Part shown: one piece after another, positions 1 through 9,256 of the stretch | How positions within the stretch are numbered: the stretch's first letter is position 1 | Layout of the letters: each line of letters starts with the position of its first letter | NCBI RefSeq assembly: GCF_001401755.1 | Contig: NZ_KQ474102.1 | Coordinates: forward strand, 258,595 to 322,594 | Length of the DNA: 64,000 nucleotides | Direction of reading: 5' to 3' | Origin: Aquimarina longa SW024 | GTDB lineage: Bacteria; Bacteroidota; Bacteroidia; Flavobacteriales; Flavobacteriaceae | Notes under the pieces: model-generated | The model's input: the letters and a program-made list of their open reading frames with translations, nothing else | Told to the model about the DNA's origin: nothing | Database searches by the model: none | Program-made: the position numbers and the translations under genes

Positions 1-200
1 GCATCCATATTTAGATACGGTTTTAAAGGCTCATTGTTTTCTCCTATCTGATAGGCCTCATCAGCTTTATATCGATGTAAAGAATACCTGTCTTCATAGG
101 TATATACACCAACTGTTTGTATCCCTATCTCTGTACATGCCCTAAATATTCGAGTTGCAATTTCTCCCCGATTAGCGACTAAAACCTTTTTGATTTGCAT
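1..200 (-). CDS. pyc: Pyruvate carboxylase, N-terminal fragment
   Basis: This is the first 66 codons of a gene that runs off the left edge. It starts at an ATG at 198-200 on the minus strand. The protein opens with the biotin-carboxylase motif [17 protein letters not shown]. It then has [12 protein letters not shown], the form typical of pyruvate carboxylase rather than acetyl-CoA or propionyl-CoA carboxylase. The enzyme carboxylates pyruvate to oxaloacetate in the cytoplasm, using ATP and biotin. Only the start of the biotin carboxylase domain is visible, so the carboxyltransferase and biotin-carrier domains cannot be checked. A biotin carboxylase subunit of another carboxylase is the main alternative. 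Confidence 0.85.
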   Translation of the reverse strand, partial: MQIKKVLVANRGEIATRIFRACTEIGIQTVGVYTYEDRYSLHRYKADEAYQIGENNEPLKPYLNMD

Positions 201-456
201 AGTGTGAGTTTTGTAATTAAATGATTTTTAGCGAACATTCGCTTCGAAGATATTGATAAGAAAAATGCTATGCAATAGTATCTATAAAAATTACTAGAAA
301 TAAAAACCTGTATATAATTAGACAGATTCCTTTTTAATTTCTTTAAATAAAATTAACACTCAATTAACTAGGATAATTATATAACAACATGTATTACAAC
401 CGTTCTTAAACAACAAATCATCATAAAAATATATTCATTTCATAAATTCATATACC

Positions 457-1296
457 ATGAAAAATAGAGTTATCATCTTTTTAGGTTCATTGTTTATAGC
501 TAGTTCTTTTTTATCGAGTTGTAGTAGTGATGACAATAAATCTCAAGTACCAACGACTAGTGTTGTTACATCAAAGCAGTATACTGATATCGAGTCTGCA
601 AATAAGAATATTAATACTATAGTAGAGGATGTCTTTACTGCGGAGTCTCGTACTAGAAAAAGTTCTGATACCAATCATCAATTACCAGATTGTGTAAAAA
701 TAACCTCAGAAATAACAGATCAAAATAAAACGGTTACGATTGATTTTGGAGATAAATGTAAATTATCTAATGGAGAAGTAATCTCTGGAAGTATTCGTAT
801 GAGTTTTGATATCAAAGTAGATACTGAGAGTGAAATTAAGATTAGTTATGATCTCGATAAAGTGGTTTATAAAGATATAACGGTAAGTGGGACTGCTACC
901 AAAATATTTTCTTTTAAAAATGATACTGGGAATACTAAGTTTACAACCAATTCTAACTTTTCATTCGCATGGGAAGATAAACTTACGGCCACTAGTAAAA
1001 CTAATTTTATTACAGAATCTTTTCTAGAAAAAAATACTACTGACACTCCAGAAGAAATAAAATATTATAAACTAACAACCGGAAATAGTGAAACAAAATT
1101 TAGTAACGGAGATCAGTATTCTACTGAGATTACGACTCCATTACGAAATGAGACTAATTGTTTGTATATTGTAAGTGGTGTTATTGTTACTAAAAAAAAT
1201 AAAGATACTATTACCTTAAACTACGGTGATGGTAAATGTGACGCTATCGCTACACAAACAGATGCTGACGGCAAAGAGACTACCATAGAACTATAA
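457..1296 (+). CDS. Hypothetical lipoprotein
   Basis: A 279-residue protein with a lipoprotein signal peptide: basic start, hydrophobic stretch at residues 5-19 and lipobox LSSC with Cys22. The following SSDD resembles the acidic export signal of Bacteroidota surface lipoproteins. The rest is polar and rich in Ser, Thr, Lys and Asp, with alternating patterns that suggest beta structure. It has four further cysteines in the mature part. I recognise no domain or catalytic motif. It stands alone, divergent from pyc, and is followed by a strong terminator. It is probably an outer-membrane lipoprotein; its function is unknown. Confidence 0.75.
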   Translation: MKNRVIIFLGSLFIASSFLSSCSSDDNKSQVPTTSVVTSKQYTDIESANKNINTIVEDVFTAESRTRKSSDTNHQLPDCVKITSEITDQNKTVTIDFGDKCKLSNGEVISGSIRMSFDIKVDTESEIKISYDLDKVVYKDITVSGTATKIFSFKNDTGNTKFTTNSNFSFAWEDKLTATSKTNFITESFLEKNTTDTPEEIKYYKLTTGNSETKFSNGDQYSTEITTPLRNETNCLYIVSGVIVTKKNKDTITLNYGDGKCDAIATQTDADGKETTIEL

Positions 1297-1313
1297 AATC
1301 TAAATATCTTATT

Positions 1314-1360
1314 AAAAAATAACCGTTTCGGGAGTGTATTCCGAAATGGTTATTTTTTTT
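1314..1360 (+). terminator. Rho-independent terminator, probably bidirectional
   Basis: An 18-base arm (1314-1331) pairs with 1341-1358 around a 9-base loop. There is one G-U pair on the plus strand. T-runs lie on both sides. It lies between the convergent lipoprotein gene and dctP, and abuts the dctP stop codon, so it can serve both. Confidence 0.85.
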
Positions 1361-1361
1361 A

Positions 1362-2489
1362 TCACTCCTGTATTTTATTATAATATGCCTTCTCTGTCAC
1401 CTTTGACCATTTAGCTGTTCTTTTCTGGAAATTAGAATAACTTTCATATACTTCTTTTGATAAAGGGTCATCTCCTATCATTTCTTGGATTGCTTCATTG
1501 GTGTATTCTCGTAATGCATCTAATGTCTCTTTAGAAAACTCACGTATTTGAACATTTTCATCATTTACTAACTTATCAAAATAAATACTATTTTGTTTAT
1601 CAAACTCAGCCAAGACCCATACTTGTGCTCGCTTAGACGCCGCTTGCAATACTGATTGCAAATGTGGAGAAAGACCATCGTACAAGTTTTTATTTATAAA
1701 AAATTCTAATTGTGATCCAGTCTCATGCCAACCAGGACTGTAATAATACTTGGCAATTTTATGAAACCCCATTTTATAATCATGATATGGACCAATCCAC
1801 TCAGTAGCATCAATCACTCCTCGTTCTAAACTTGTGTATACTTCACTACCTGCAACCAGAACTGCAGCACCTCCTGCTTTTTCTATTACTTTGCCTCCTA
1901 TTCCTGGTAATCGCATTTTTAGACCTTTAAAATCTGCTACAGAATTAATTTCGCGATTAAACCATCCTCCCATCTGTACCCCCGTATTACCTCCCATAAA
2001 TGGAACAAGATTAAATTTTGCATATGTTTTTTTCCATAATTCATAACCTCCACCTGTTTCTAACCACGAAGTAATCTGTTGACTATTCATCCCAAATGGT
2101 ACTGCCGCAAAAAATTGTGCCGCAGGGGTTTTTCCTGCCCAATAATATGCTGCTCCACACCCCATTTCGATAGTTCCTTGAGAAACAGCATCAAAAGCTT
2201 CTAGAGCAGGTACTAATTCTCCTCCCCCATATACCTTTATTTTAATTTGTCCATTAGACAGTTCTTCTACCCATTTTGAGTATTTTTCAGCTACCTCTCC
2301 TACTACAGGAAAATTAGGCGGCCAAGTAGTCGTCATTTTCCAATAAAATACTTTATCCGGTTTTGCTACGTCATATGATGTAGTACTCATACTGGCAGGT
2401 GGATCTCCCAGACAAGAAGTTACTAATACTATGATCATTATCAATGTAAATGATCTAATGACGGTATATTGCAATGCTCTCTTTTTCAT
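1362..2489 (-). CDS. dctP: TRAP transporter substrate-binding lipoprotein (DctP family)
   Basis: A 375-residue solute receptor of a tripartite ATP-independent periplasmic transporter. The signal peptide ends in lipobox VTSC (Cys26), so the receptor is predicted to be membrane-anchored. The mature part carries family features: TTWPPNFP near the start, a PGIGGKVIEKAGG segment around residue 195 after the conserved LKMR arginine that usually binds the substrate carboxylate, and DATEWIGPYHDY. This last motif and YYYSPGWHETG resemble the 2-oxoacid/lactate (TakP-like) branch, so a monocarboxylate substrate is likely but inferred. It lies 7 bases after dctM and is the last gene of the dctQ-dctM-dctP operon. 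Confidence 0.9.
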   Translation of the reverse strand: MKKRALQYTVIRSFTLIMIIVLVTSCLGDPPASMSTTSYDVAKPDKVFYWKMTTTWPPNFPVVGEVAEKYSKWVEELSNGQIKIKVYGGGELVPALEAFDAVSQGTIEMGCGAAYYWAGKTPAAQFFAAVPFGMNSQQITSWLETGGGYELWKKTYAKFNLVPFMGGNTGVQMGGWFNREINSVADFKGLKMRLPGIGGKVIEKAGGAAVLVAGSEVYTSLERGVIDATEWIGPYHDYKMGFHKIAKYYYSPGWHETGSQLEFFINKNLYDGLSPHLQSVLQAASKRAQVWVLAEFDKQNSIYFDKLVNDENVQIREFSKETLDALREYTNEAIQEMIGDDPLSKEVYESYSNFQKRTAKWSKVTEKAYYNKIQE

Positions 2490-2496
2490 TAAAACT

Positions 2497-3843
2497 TTAT
2501 TTTGAAATAAAAATAATCTCTGGAAAAAATACGACTATACCCACAATAATCAATTGAATGATAATAAACGGTATGATCCCTCTATATATCTGACTTGTTT
2601 TTACACTTTCTGGAGCTACTCCTTTAAGATAAAATAAAGCAAACCCAAAAGGAGGTGTTAAAAATGAGGTTTGCAGGTTTAATGCTATCAAAATTCCTAC
2701 CCATAACATATTCATATCAAAACCATTAAAAATAGGAGTTACTACTGGTACTATAATAAATACGATTTCAATAAAATCAATAAAAAAACCTGCAATAAAA
2801 ATGATGACCATAACCAATACTAAAAACATTAAAGGTGTTAGATTTGATGACATAATTAGCTCTTGTAAATAAGTATCTCCTCCTAATGTTCTAAATATTA
2901 ATGTAAATGTGGTTGCTCCCAATAAGATAAAAAATACCATTGTTGTAAGCTTTGTAGTTTCTTGTGCTACTCCTTTTAGAATCTGAAACGAAAATTTTTT
3001 CTGAACAACAGTTAATAATGTAGCTCCTATTGCTCCTATTGCGGAAGCCTCAGTTGGTGAAGCTATACCTGTAAAAATAGATCCTAATACCAATGAAATC
3101 AGTAATATTGGCAAAAACAATGCTTTCAATATTTTTACTGTAAAATTAGTCCCTCTAAATTCTTTGATCTCTTCTATAGGAATACTAGGAGCATCTTCTT
3201 TATGTATCCATGATTTTATTAATATATATATAATATACAGTGCTACCAATACTATCCCTGGTAATAGTGCAGCAGAAAATAATGTGCCTACATCTACAGA
3301 ATCTGCTCCTCTTGATGCACTATTAATTGTATCTGCCAATAATACCAATACTATTGATGGGGGAATAATCTGCCCTAATGTCCCTGATGATGCAATTACT
3401 CCTGTAGCAAGTTCGGGTTTATATCCTCGTTTTAGCATTGTAGGCAAACTTATCAATCCCATAGTCACTACAGTTGCACCTACAATCCCTGTAGATGCCG
3501 CTAACAATGCCCCTACAATCACTACAGAGATTGCCAAACCACCACGAACACGCCCAAATAGCATTGCCATAGTTTCTAATAAGCTTTGTGCTAGTCCTGA
3601 TTTCTCCAGCATAACTCCCATAAAAATAAACAAAGGGACTGCCATTAATACATAGTTATTTACAACTCCCATAATCCGTGATGGAAGTAAATAAAATGTC
3701 GCCATCTGAAACTGCTCTGGAACAAAAATAGATACCCCAAAGGCAAAAATTACTGAGACTCCTCCTAATGTAAAAGCAACAGGATATCCTCTTAAAATCA
3801 AAAAGAAAACAATTACAAATAATACTACTGCAAGATATCCCAT
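2497..3843 (-). CDS. dctM: TRAP transporter large permease (DctM family)
   Basis: A 448-residue, almost wholly hydrophobic protein with about 12 membrane segments, the usual size for DctM. It is the transport subunit and uses the sodium gradient to import the solute presented by DctP. Family motifs include VPLFIFMGVMLEKSG, GIVGATVVTMG with GQIIPPSIVLVLLAD, and ASPTEASAIGA. It starts in a TAATG overlap with the stop of dctQ, a sign of translational coupling, and runs to 7 bases before dctP. The substrate follows that of DctP. Confidence 0.92.
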   Translation of the reverse strand: MGYLAVVLFVIVFFLILRGYPVAFTLGGVSVIFAFGVSIFVPEQFQMATFYLLPSRIMGVVNNYVLMAVPLFIFMGVMLEKSGLAQSLLETMAMLFGRVRGGLAISVVIVGALLAASTGIVGATVVTMGLISLPTMLKRGYKPELATGVIASSGTLGQIIPPSIVLVLLADTINSASRGADSVDVGTLFSAALLPGIVLVALYIIYILIKSWIHKEDAPSIPIEEIKEFRGTNFTVKILKALFLPILLISLVLGSIFTGIASPTEASAIGAIGATLLTVVQKKFSFQILKGVAQETTKLTTMVFFILLGATTFTLIFRTLGGDTYLQELIMSSNLTPLMFLVLVMVIIFIAGFFIDFIEIVFIIVPVVTPIFNGFDMNMLWVGILIALNLQTSFLTPPFGFALFYLKGVAPESVKTSQIYRGIIPFIIIQLIIVGIVVFFPEIIFISK

Positions 3844-4346
3844 TAGTATTCTTTGTTAAAAATAATTTGAATTGATTTTAGCATATGAGATATTCCCTGA
3901 GATAATAAAAACACAAAACCCAAAGTAATACAGAACTTGAGTATATATAAGGCAGGTAACCCCCCAGGTTGTGGTGAGCTTTCTCCGATTATAAAAGAAA
4001 ATACTCCATAATACCAAGAAGAAACAATAACGACATAACACCATGGAATTAGTAAGAAAACTCCGCCTAAAAGATCAATCCAAGCCTTTCTTTTTTTAGA
4101 AAGTTTAGCATAAAAAACATCAACTCGTACATGTTTTTCATATTTGAATGTATATCCAGATGCTAGTAAAAATAGCATCCCAAAGAGATATATCTCTATT
4201 TCGATCATCCAAACATATGTAAACTGAAAAACATAACGAATAATAACATCCAGACTGATTACTATTGCTAATACTACTGCTATCCAACTAACCAGCAACC
4301 CTATTTTTTCACCAATCCAGTCAAGGAGGTTAATTATTTTTTGCAT
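3843..4346 (-). CDS. dctQ: TRAP transporter small permease (DctQ family)
   Basis: A 167-residue membrane protein with four predicted helices, the standard DctQ layout. The motif GYTFKYEKHVRVDVFYAKLS in the middle is characteristic (the usual form is G.a...g.HvrvD). DctQ forms the membrane complex with DctM. It is the first gene of the operon and its TAA stop overlaps the ATG of dctM by one base. The separate small permease means this system is not a DctQM fusion. Confidence 0.9.
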   Translation of the reverse strand: MQKIINLLDWIGEKIGLLVSWIAVVLAIVISLDVIIRYVFQFTYVWMIEIEIYLFGMLFLLASGYTFKYEKHVRVDVFYAKLSKKRKAWIDLLGGVFLLIPWCYVVIVSSWYYGVFSFIIGESSPQPGGLPALYILKFCITLGFVFLLSQGISHMLKSIQIIFNKEY

Positions 4347-4438
4347 CTAATGATTTGTGTTCTTAATAGTAAGGCTGAAGATACTAAAATTAGATGCATT
4401 TTAAAAAAAGTATTATTATTTGTCTAGCGTAAAAGAAT

Positions 4439-5200
4439 TTATCTTACAAAAACTAATTCATTAGCTTTGGTAGTGTACTCTTCACTAAACCCGTATCCTT
4501 CATAGTTAAACCCTTTTAAATCTTCTACAGTTTCTGCTCCTGTATCTATAATATAACGAACCATCATACCTCTGGCTTTTTTAGCAAAGAAACTAATCAT
4601 TTTTAGCTTATCTCCTTTCCAATCTTTAAATTGTGGAGTAATCACCGGAACTTTCAATGTCTTTTTATCAATTACACTAAAGTACTCATTACTTGCTAGA
4701 TTGATAAACAACTCACCCTCCTGCAACTCACCATTTAATTGCTGAGTAATTGTCTTTTTCCAAAACTCATATAAATTGTCTTTCCTACCTACTTTGAGCT
4801 TAGTTCCCATCTCCAGACGGTATGGTTGCATAAGATCTAAAGGTTTTAAAACTCCATATAATCCAGAAAGTATCCTCAATTGATCTTGTAATGTATCTAA
4901 TTTATCTTCTGGCAAGTTATATACATCTAATCCTGTATACACATCTCCATTAAATGCATATACTGCTTGTCGAGCATTTTCTGAAGTAAATGGAAGAGTC
5001 CATTCTTGATTACGTTGCCAATTGAGTTGTGCTAACTTATCACTGATATTCATTAATTCCGAAAGTTTTTTAGGTGACTTCTTTTTAAGCACTGTATTTA
5101 ACTTTTCGGATTCTGTAAGAAAATCAGGAGTTGTATATTGCTGAGTAGGTACGGTAGTTTCAAAATCTAATGATTTAGCCGGAGATATTACAATTTTCAT
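4439..5200 (-). CDS. yaaA: Peroxide stress protein YaaA (DUF328)
   Basis: A 253-residue cytoplasmic protein beginning [14 protein letters not shown], the signature start of YaaA. Other conserved segments are [36 protein letters not shown] and NLASNEYF. In E. coli YaaA limits iron-driven oxidative damage under peroxide stress, and family members bind DNA. I place the start at the ATG at 5200 and not at the in-frame TTG at 5224. The family begins at this methionine, and the TTG lies inside a TAnnTTTG promoter element. It is a single-gene unit. Confidence 0.93.
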   Translation of the reverse strand: MKIVISPAKSLDFETTVPTQQYTTPDFLTESEKLNTVLKKKSPKKLSELMNISDKLAQLNWQRNQEWTLPFTSENARQAVYAFNGDVYTGLDVYNLPEDKLDTLQDQLRILSGLYGVLKPLDLMQPYRLEMGTKLKVGRKDNLYEFWKKTITQQLNGELQEGELFINLASNEYFSVIDKKTLKVPVITPQFKDWKGDKLKMISFFAKKARGMMVRYIIDTGAETVEDLKGFNYEGYGFSEEYTTKANELVFVR

Positions 5201-5221
5201 GTATATGTTTTTTTTGTATTT

Positions 5222-5229
5222 CAAAAATA
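5222..5229 (-). promoter_or_regulatory. TAnnTTTG promoter element of yaaA
   Basis: On the minus strand this reads TATTTTTG, a match to the Bacteroidota -7 consensus TAnnTTTG, 21 bases before the ATG of yaaA. Transcription would begin just upstream of the ATG, which excludes the TTG at 5224 as a start codon. Confidence 0.65.
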
Positions 5230-5293
5230 CAATTGTGTATTGAGAATTAAAATTTGTAGATGTATTTATTCTCTATTTAAGTATTTGTAAAAG

Positions 5294-5695
5294 CTATTTC
5301 GAATTCAATCGATAATTTTTAAGTTGTTTCACAAACCCTTCTTCATCTTTAAATGCAATGAAATTCCCATCAGGGTCAAAGAATTTTGCCACCTTTCCCC
5401 AGTGATGTTCTTGATAATCTACGATGACCCCCTTGTTTTTCAAGTCATTCGTTTCTTTTTTCACATCATTAACATTCAATCTAATACAATTATAATTTTT
5501 ACGAGACTTTTCTTCTACATTTAGATATATTATTCTATCCTCTTTTTCTACCATTAGATATATTCCATAAAAATCAAAACATGTTAGTTCTTCATTCTGA
5601 AACAAAATATCTAATTCTAATATTGTTTTATAAAATAGTATACATTCTTTATATTTCTTAACATATAGGATGAGACCTGTTCGTTTGATTTCCAT
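5294..5695 (-). CDS. VOC (glyoxalase/bleomycin-resistance) family protein
   Basis: A 133-residue single vicinal-oxygen-chelate domain. The halves begin TGLILYVKKYKECILFYKTI and NCIRLNVNDVKKETNDLKNK, followed by the typical end HHWGKVAKFFDPDGNFIAF. VOC proteins are small metal-dependent isomerases, dioxygenases or binding proteins; the substrate cannot be told from sequence. The expected metal ligands are only partly preserved: no His is present near the start of the first half, so it may bind ligand without classic chemistry. It stands alone between yaaA and the cold-shock gene. Confidence 0.8.
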   Translation of the reverse strand: MEIKRTGLILYVKKYKECILFYKTILELDILFQNEELTCFDFYGIYLMVEKEDRIIYLNVEEKSRKNYNCIRLNVNDVKKETNDLKNKGVIVDYQEHHWGKVAKFFDPDGNFIAFKDEEGFVKQLKNYRLNSK

Positions 5696-5819
5696 ATCAT
5701 AAGGTTATGCATCTAAAAGTACAATCATTGACATTAAAAATCAGTTGTTTATAGTTACTCTTCTCTATTATACTATCGAGATACTTTATACTTGTATATC
5801 TGTTTTCTTTATTTTTTTT

Positions 5820-5850
5820 CAAAAAAAAAGCCCATCGAATCGATGGGCTT
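5820..5850 (-). terminator. Rho-independent terminator of the cold-shock gene
   Basis: The inverted repeat AAGCCCATCGA / TCGATGGGCTT at 5828-5850 is followed on the minus strand by a run of T. It lies about 25 bases after the stop of the cold-shock gene. Confidence 0.85.
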
Positions 5851-5875
5851 GTGTTTTAAAAAAGTCAAATGTATA

Positions 5876-6067
5876 TTATAATACTTTCACGTTTACCGCG
5901 TTCATTCCTTTTTTACCTTCTTTAAGGTCAAACTCTACTTCGTCACCTTCACGAACTTCGTCGATTAGCCCTGAAATGTGTACAAAATGATCTTTGTTTG
6001 ATCCTTCTTCTGTGATGAATCCAAATCCTTTGGAGTCATTAAAAAATTTTACTGTTCCTTTGTTCAT
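5876..6067 (-). CDS. Cold-shock domain protein (CspA family)
   Basis: A 63-residue protein made of one cold-shock domain, a five-stranded OB fold that binds single-stranded RNA or DNA. RNP1 is seen as KGFGFI and RNP2 as DHFVHIS, both with the aromatic binding residues. The start MNKGTVKFFN and the length are standard. It acts in the cytoplasm as an RNA chaperone. It is a single-gene unit with its own promoter and terminator. The predicted 5' leader is only about 10 bases, so the long thermosensing leader known from enterobacterial cspA is absent here. Confidence 0.95.
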   Translation of the reverse strand: MNKGTVKFFNDSKGFGFITEEGSNKDHFVHISGLIDEVREGDEVEFDLKEGKKGMNAVNVKVL

Positions 6068-6084
6068 TATAAAATATTAAAGTG

Positions 6085-6092
6085 CAAATGTA
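6085..6092 (-). promoter_or_regulatory. TAnnTTTG promoter element of the cold-shock gene
   Basis: It reads TACATTTG on the minus strand, 17 bases before the ATG at 6067. It fits the Bacteroidota -7 consensus exactly. Confidence 0.65.
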
Positions 6093-6209
6093 TAAATTAT
6101 TTAGTTAGCATCCCTCATTCATCATTAAATAAAGTTTTTAATAACCTTAAATTAATACTACACAAACACTTTATTAACAGCAAAATAAAAGTGTCCTATT
6201 ATAAAAAAA

Positions 6210-7262
6210 TTATTCTTCTGGTAACTGGTTCTTAGCATAATTTCTCCATCGCTCTATACAATGTTGTATATCATCTGGGATAGCGGTTTCAAAATGCATC
6301 TGTTCTCCTGTTACAGGATGTTCAAAACCTAAGGTTCTAGCGTGTAGGGCCTGTCTTGGCAATACTTTAAAACAGTTATCTACAAACTGTTTATATTTAG
6401 TAAATGTAGTCCCTTTTAATATTTTTTCTCCTCCGTAACGTTCATCATTAAATAAGGTATGTCCAATATATTTCATATGTACTCTGATCTGATGAGTTCT
6501 CCCTGTTTCTAATCTACAAGAAACTAGAGTAACATACCCTAATCGTTCAATAACTCTATAATGTGTAATCGCTGGTTTTCCTTTTTCTGCTTCATCTTCC
6601 TCAAAAACAGTATTTTGCAATCTATTTTTAGGATGACGACCTATATTACCTTCTATAGTACCTTCATCTTCCTTTAAATTACCCCATACAATAGCAACAT
6701 ACTCCCGTTCACTAGTTTTATCAAAAAACTGTTTTGCCAAATGTGTCATTGCTTGTTCTGTTTTAGCTACGACTAATAATCCACTAGTATCCTTATCAAT
6801 ACGATGTACTAATCCTGGTCGATCACTACTATTATTAGGTAAATTATCAAAATGATAAATTAATGCATTAATCAGCGTACCAGAATAATTCCCATGACCA
6901 GGATGTACTACCATGCCTGCAGGTTTATTGACCACTAGTAATGCATCATCTTCATACACAACATCTAATGGAATATTTTCTGGGGTTAGTAAATTTTCAT
7001 AGGGAGGGTGAGAGAATAATACCCGTACCACATCGTTAGGTTTTACCTTATGATTTGATTTTACAGCAACATCATTTACATACACACTCCCTTCTTTTGC
7101 CGCTTGCTGTATTTTGTTGCGAGTTGCATTTTCTACAAAATTCATCAAAAACTTATCTACTCTTAGAGGAATCTGCCCTGCTCCCGCTACAAAACGATGA
7201 TGTTCGTAAAGTTCATCTTCATTAGTATTATCAAAATCTCCTATATCTATATGTTCTTCCAA
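6210..7262 (-). CDS. rluD: RluA/RluD-family 23S rRNA pseudouridine synthase
   Basis: A 350-residue enzyme. An S4 RNA-binding domain occupies about residues 31-95, then the catalytic domain. The active-site motif GLVHRIDKDTSGLLVVAK has the catalytic Asp156. The RTHQIRVHMKYIGH motif near residue 260 is also present. It converts uridines of large-subunit rRNA to pseudouridine. The gene starts 2 bases after the stop of the PASTA protein gene, so the two are co-transcribed. The exact target positions (RluD against RluC) are inferred from the S4 domain and family level only. Confidence 0.93.
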   Translation of the reverse strand: MEEHIDIGDFDNTNEDELYEHHRFVAGAGQIPLRVDKFLMNFVENATRNKIQQAAKEGSVYVNDVAVKSNHKVKPNDVVRVLFSHPPYENLLTPENIPLDVVYEDDALLVVNKPAGMVVHPGHGNYSGTLINALIYHFDNLPNNSSDRPGLVHRIDKDTSGLLVVAKTEQAMTHLAKQFFDKTSEREYVAIVWGNLKEDEGTIEGNIGRHPKNRLQNTVFEEDEAEKGKPAITHYRVIERLGYVTLVSCRLETGRTHQIRVHMKYIGHTLFNDERYGGEKILKGTTFTKYKQFVDNCFKVLPRQALHARTLGFEHPVTGEQMHFETAIPDDIQHCIERWRNYAKNQLPEE

Positions 7263-7264
7263 AA

Positions 7265-7849
7265 TCAGTTAGAAAGATTTATTGTACCTCCTTGCCCATC
7301 TCCAAGAACTAGGTCTATGGTAGAGGTTTTCATCAATTTGGTTCCTGGTTTAATTCTTTTTCCTTTATGTCTCATTTCCAAAACCATATCTCTGGCTATA
7401 TTGGGTTTATAGGTTACAGAACCTATTTTAAATCCAAGAGCTATTAATTTTGGTTCTGCTTGCCTTTTTGTTCTTTGTACTACATTAGGAACTTCTATTT
7501 TTCGATATCCTGAGGGGTTTAAGGTTACATAAATCTTACGATTTTCTTTAACTTCACTACCTGCTACAGGGTTTTGTTCTAATACTGAAAATCTAGGGAA
7601 ATTAGGATTAAAATTAGCTGAATCCTGAACTTCATATCGTAACTCTTTATTTTCCAGAACTTCTTTTACTTCATCCAATGTTTTTTTACTTAAACTAGGT
7701 ACTACAATACGTTGATCATGATTAGTTGTGCTTTCTAACCATTGTAACGCTACGTACGATAAGATTACCAGCATTGCAACTGCTATAACTAGCTGAATCA
7801 AAAATATTTTACTATAAATAAACTTGAAAAGGTCTTTAATGAAATTCAT
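7265..7849 (-). CDS. PASTA-domain membrane protein
   Basis: A 194-residue protein with a short cytoplasmic start, one membrane helix at about residues 13-35 and two PASTA domains (about 45-112 and 115-185). Typical segments are IVVPSLSKKTLDEVKEVLE and IEVPNVVQRTKRQAEPKLIALG. PASTA domains bind peptidoglycan fragments or act as spacers, and here they would lie in the periplasm. There is no kinase or penicillin-binding domain attached, unlike the best-known PASTA proteins. It precedes rluD in one operon and is divergent from ddl, a cell-wall gene, which supports an envelope role. The precise function is unknown. Confidence 0.88.
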   Translation of the reverse strand: MNFIKDLFKFIYSKIFLIQLVIAVAMLVILSYVALQWLESTTNHDQRIVVPSLSKKTLDEVKEVLENKELRYEVQDSANFNPNFPRFSVLEQNPVAGSEVKENRKIYVTLNPSGYRKIEVPNVVQRTKRQAEPKLIALGFKIGSVTYKPNIARDMVLEMRHKGKRIKPGTKLMKTSTIDLVLGDGQGGTINLSN

Positions 7850-8093
7850 AAATACAGTTATAATTTGGACAAATATATAAAAACGGAAAGTTTTAAGCTT
7901 TTCTTATTAGATAAATGATATTTTTGTTTTTAAAAATCACGCTATGAACTCCTCATTGGGAAATTTTGCAAATCAAAAGTCATAGCCTCTACAAAAGAAA
8001 ATAAATAAAATGATAGTTGGTAAGAAGTTAACTGTTTTTTTACCACGTCTAACAATATACTGAAGAACAAATGTTTAATTTAAATGTATTCGG

Positions 8094-9071
8094 ATGAAAA
8101 AAAATATAGCCATTTTAATGGGTGGATACTCTAGCGAGTTTAAAATCTCAGTCCAAAGCGGAAATGTAGTGTATAAATATCTTGATAGAGATCAATATCA
8201 CCCCTTTCGAATCTATATTACTAAAGACAGTTGGTATCATATCGATGATGCCGATCAAAAGCATCCTATCGATAAAAATGATTTCTCCTTAACATTAGAG
8301 GGTTCTAAAATAACTTTTGACGCTGCTTTTAATACTATTCATGGTACTCCTGGAGAAGATGGTTTACTACAAGCTTACTTTAAATTAATTGAAATACCAC
8401 AAACAACTTGTGATTTTTACCAAGCAGCACTGACATTTAATAAACGGGATTGTATCAGCACACTACAGCCCTATGGAATCCTTACTGCAACGAATTATTT
8501 TTTAAATAAAGGAGATACAATAGATGCTAAAGCTATTCTGGATAAAGTAGGGTTGCCATGTTTTGTAAAAGCTAACAAAGCAGGTAGTAGTTATGGGGTT
8601 TCTAAAGTAAAAACTGAAAAAGAATTACTTCCTGCTATCGAATTGGCTTACAAAGAAGATGATGAAATCATTATCGAATCTTTTTTAAGTGGTACTGAAG
8701 TCTCTGTGGGTGTCATACAATATAATGGAGAAAACACTGTCCTACCTATAACCGAGATCGTAACTGAAAATGAATTCTTTGATTACGAGGCTAAATACTT
8801 AGGGAAATCAGAAGAAATTACTCCCGCCCGATTGTCTGACGCAGATACTAAAAAAGTTAAAGATTTAGCATTAAAAGTATATCAAATCTTAAAAATGAAA
8901 GGTTTCTCTAGAAGTGAATATATTTTTCATAATGGAGAACCCCACTTTATAGAAATGAATACTACCCCTGGATTAAGCGAGGCTAGTATTTTACCTCAGC
9001 AAGCCAATAAAGCTGGAATTAGTTTAAAAGAATTATTTTCTAATGTTATTGAGGCTTGTATGTATGTCTAA
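8094..9071 (+). CDS. ddl: D-alanine--D-alanine ligase
   Basis: A 325-residue ATP-grasp enzyme that joins two D-alanines for peptidoglycan precursors in the cytoplasm. Seen motifs: MGGYSSEFKISVQSG at the start, CFVKANKAGSSYGVSKV (ATP binding), EFFDYEAKYLGKSEEITPARL and the metal-binding end FIEMNTTPGLSEASILPQQA. The asparagine of EMNTTPGL is the usual magnesium ligand. It is close to the usual length. It is divergent from the PASTA protein and followed by coaD after 185 bases. Confidence 0.95.
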   Translation: MKKNIAILMGGYSSEFKISVQSGNVVYKYLDRDQYHPFRIYITKDSWYHIDDADQKHPIDKNDFSLTLEGSKITFDAAFNTIHGTPGEDGLLQAYFKLIEIPQTTCDFYQAALTFNKRDCISTLQPYGILTATNYFLNKGDTIDAKAILDKVGLPCFVKANKAGSSYGVSKVKTEKELLPAIELAYKEDDEIIIESFLSGTEVSVGVIQYNGENTVLPITEIVTENEFFDYEAKYLGKSEEITPARLSDADTKKVKDLALKVYQILKMKGFSRSEYIFHNGEPHFIEMNTTPGLSEASILPQQANKAGISLKELFSNVIEACMYV

Positions 9072-9218
9072 ATATTAAACACATATCATACCATAACCCC
9101 AGAATAACAAGAAACAATCTCAAAGCGTTAAGAAATATATTCAGAATACTAAAAAACTATTTCAGAATGTAAGAGAATGGTATTGAAATGATAAAAAATC
9201 CATAATTATAAATTCATT

Positions 9219-9226
9219 TATATTTG
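9219..9226 (+). promoter_or_regulatory. TAnnTTTG promoter element of coaD
   Basis: Reads TATATTTG, an exact fit to the -7 consensus, 30 bases before the coaD ATG. It implies coaD is transcribed on its own and not only from ddl. Confidence 0.6.
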
Positions 9227-9256
9227 TATTGCACATAAACAAATCTATAATCACTC

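Noticed and set aside
3164-3655. Long open frame on the plus strand inside dctM
   Set aside because: It is antisense to a gene with clear DctM motifs, and its translation shows no family.
5745-5990. Plus-strand frame over the cold-shock gene
   Set aside because: It covers the terminator and the cold-shock domain in antisense; no support as a protein.
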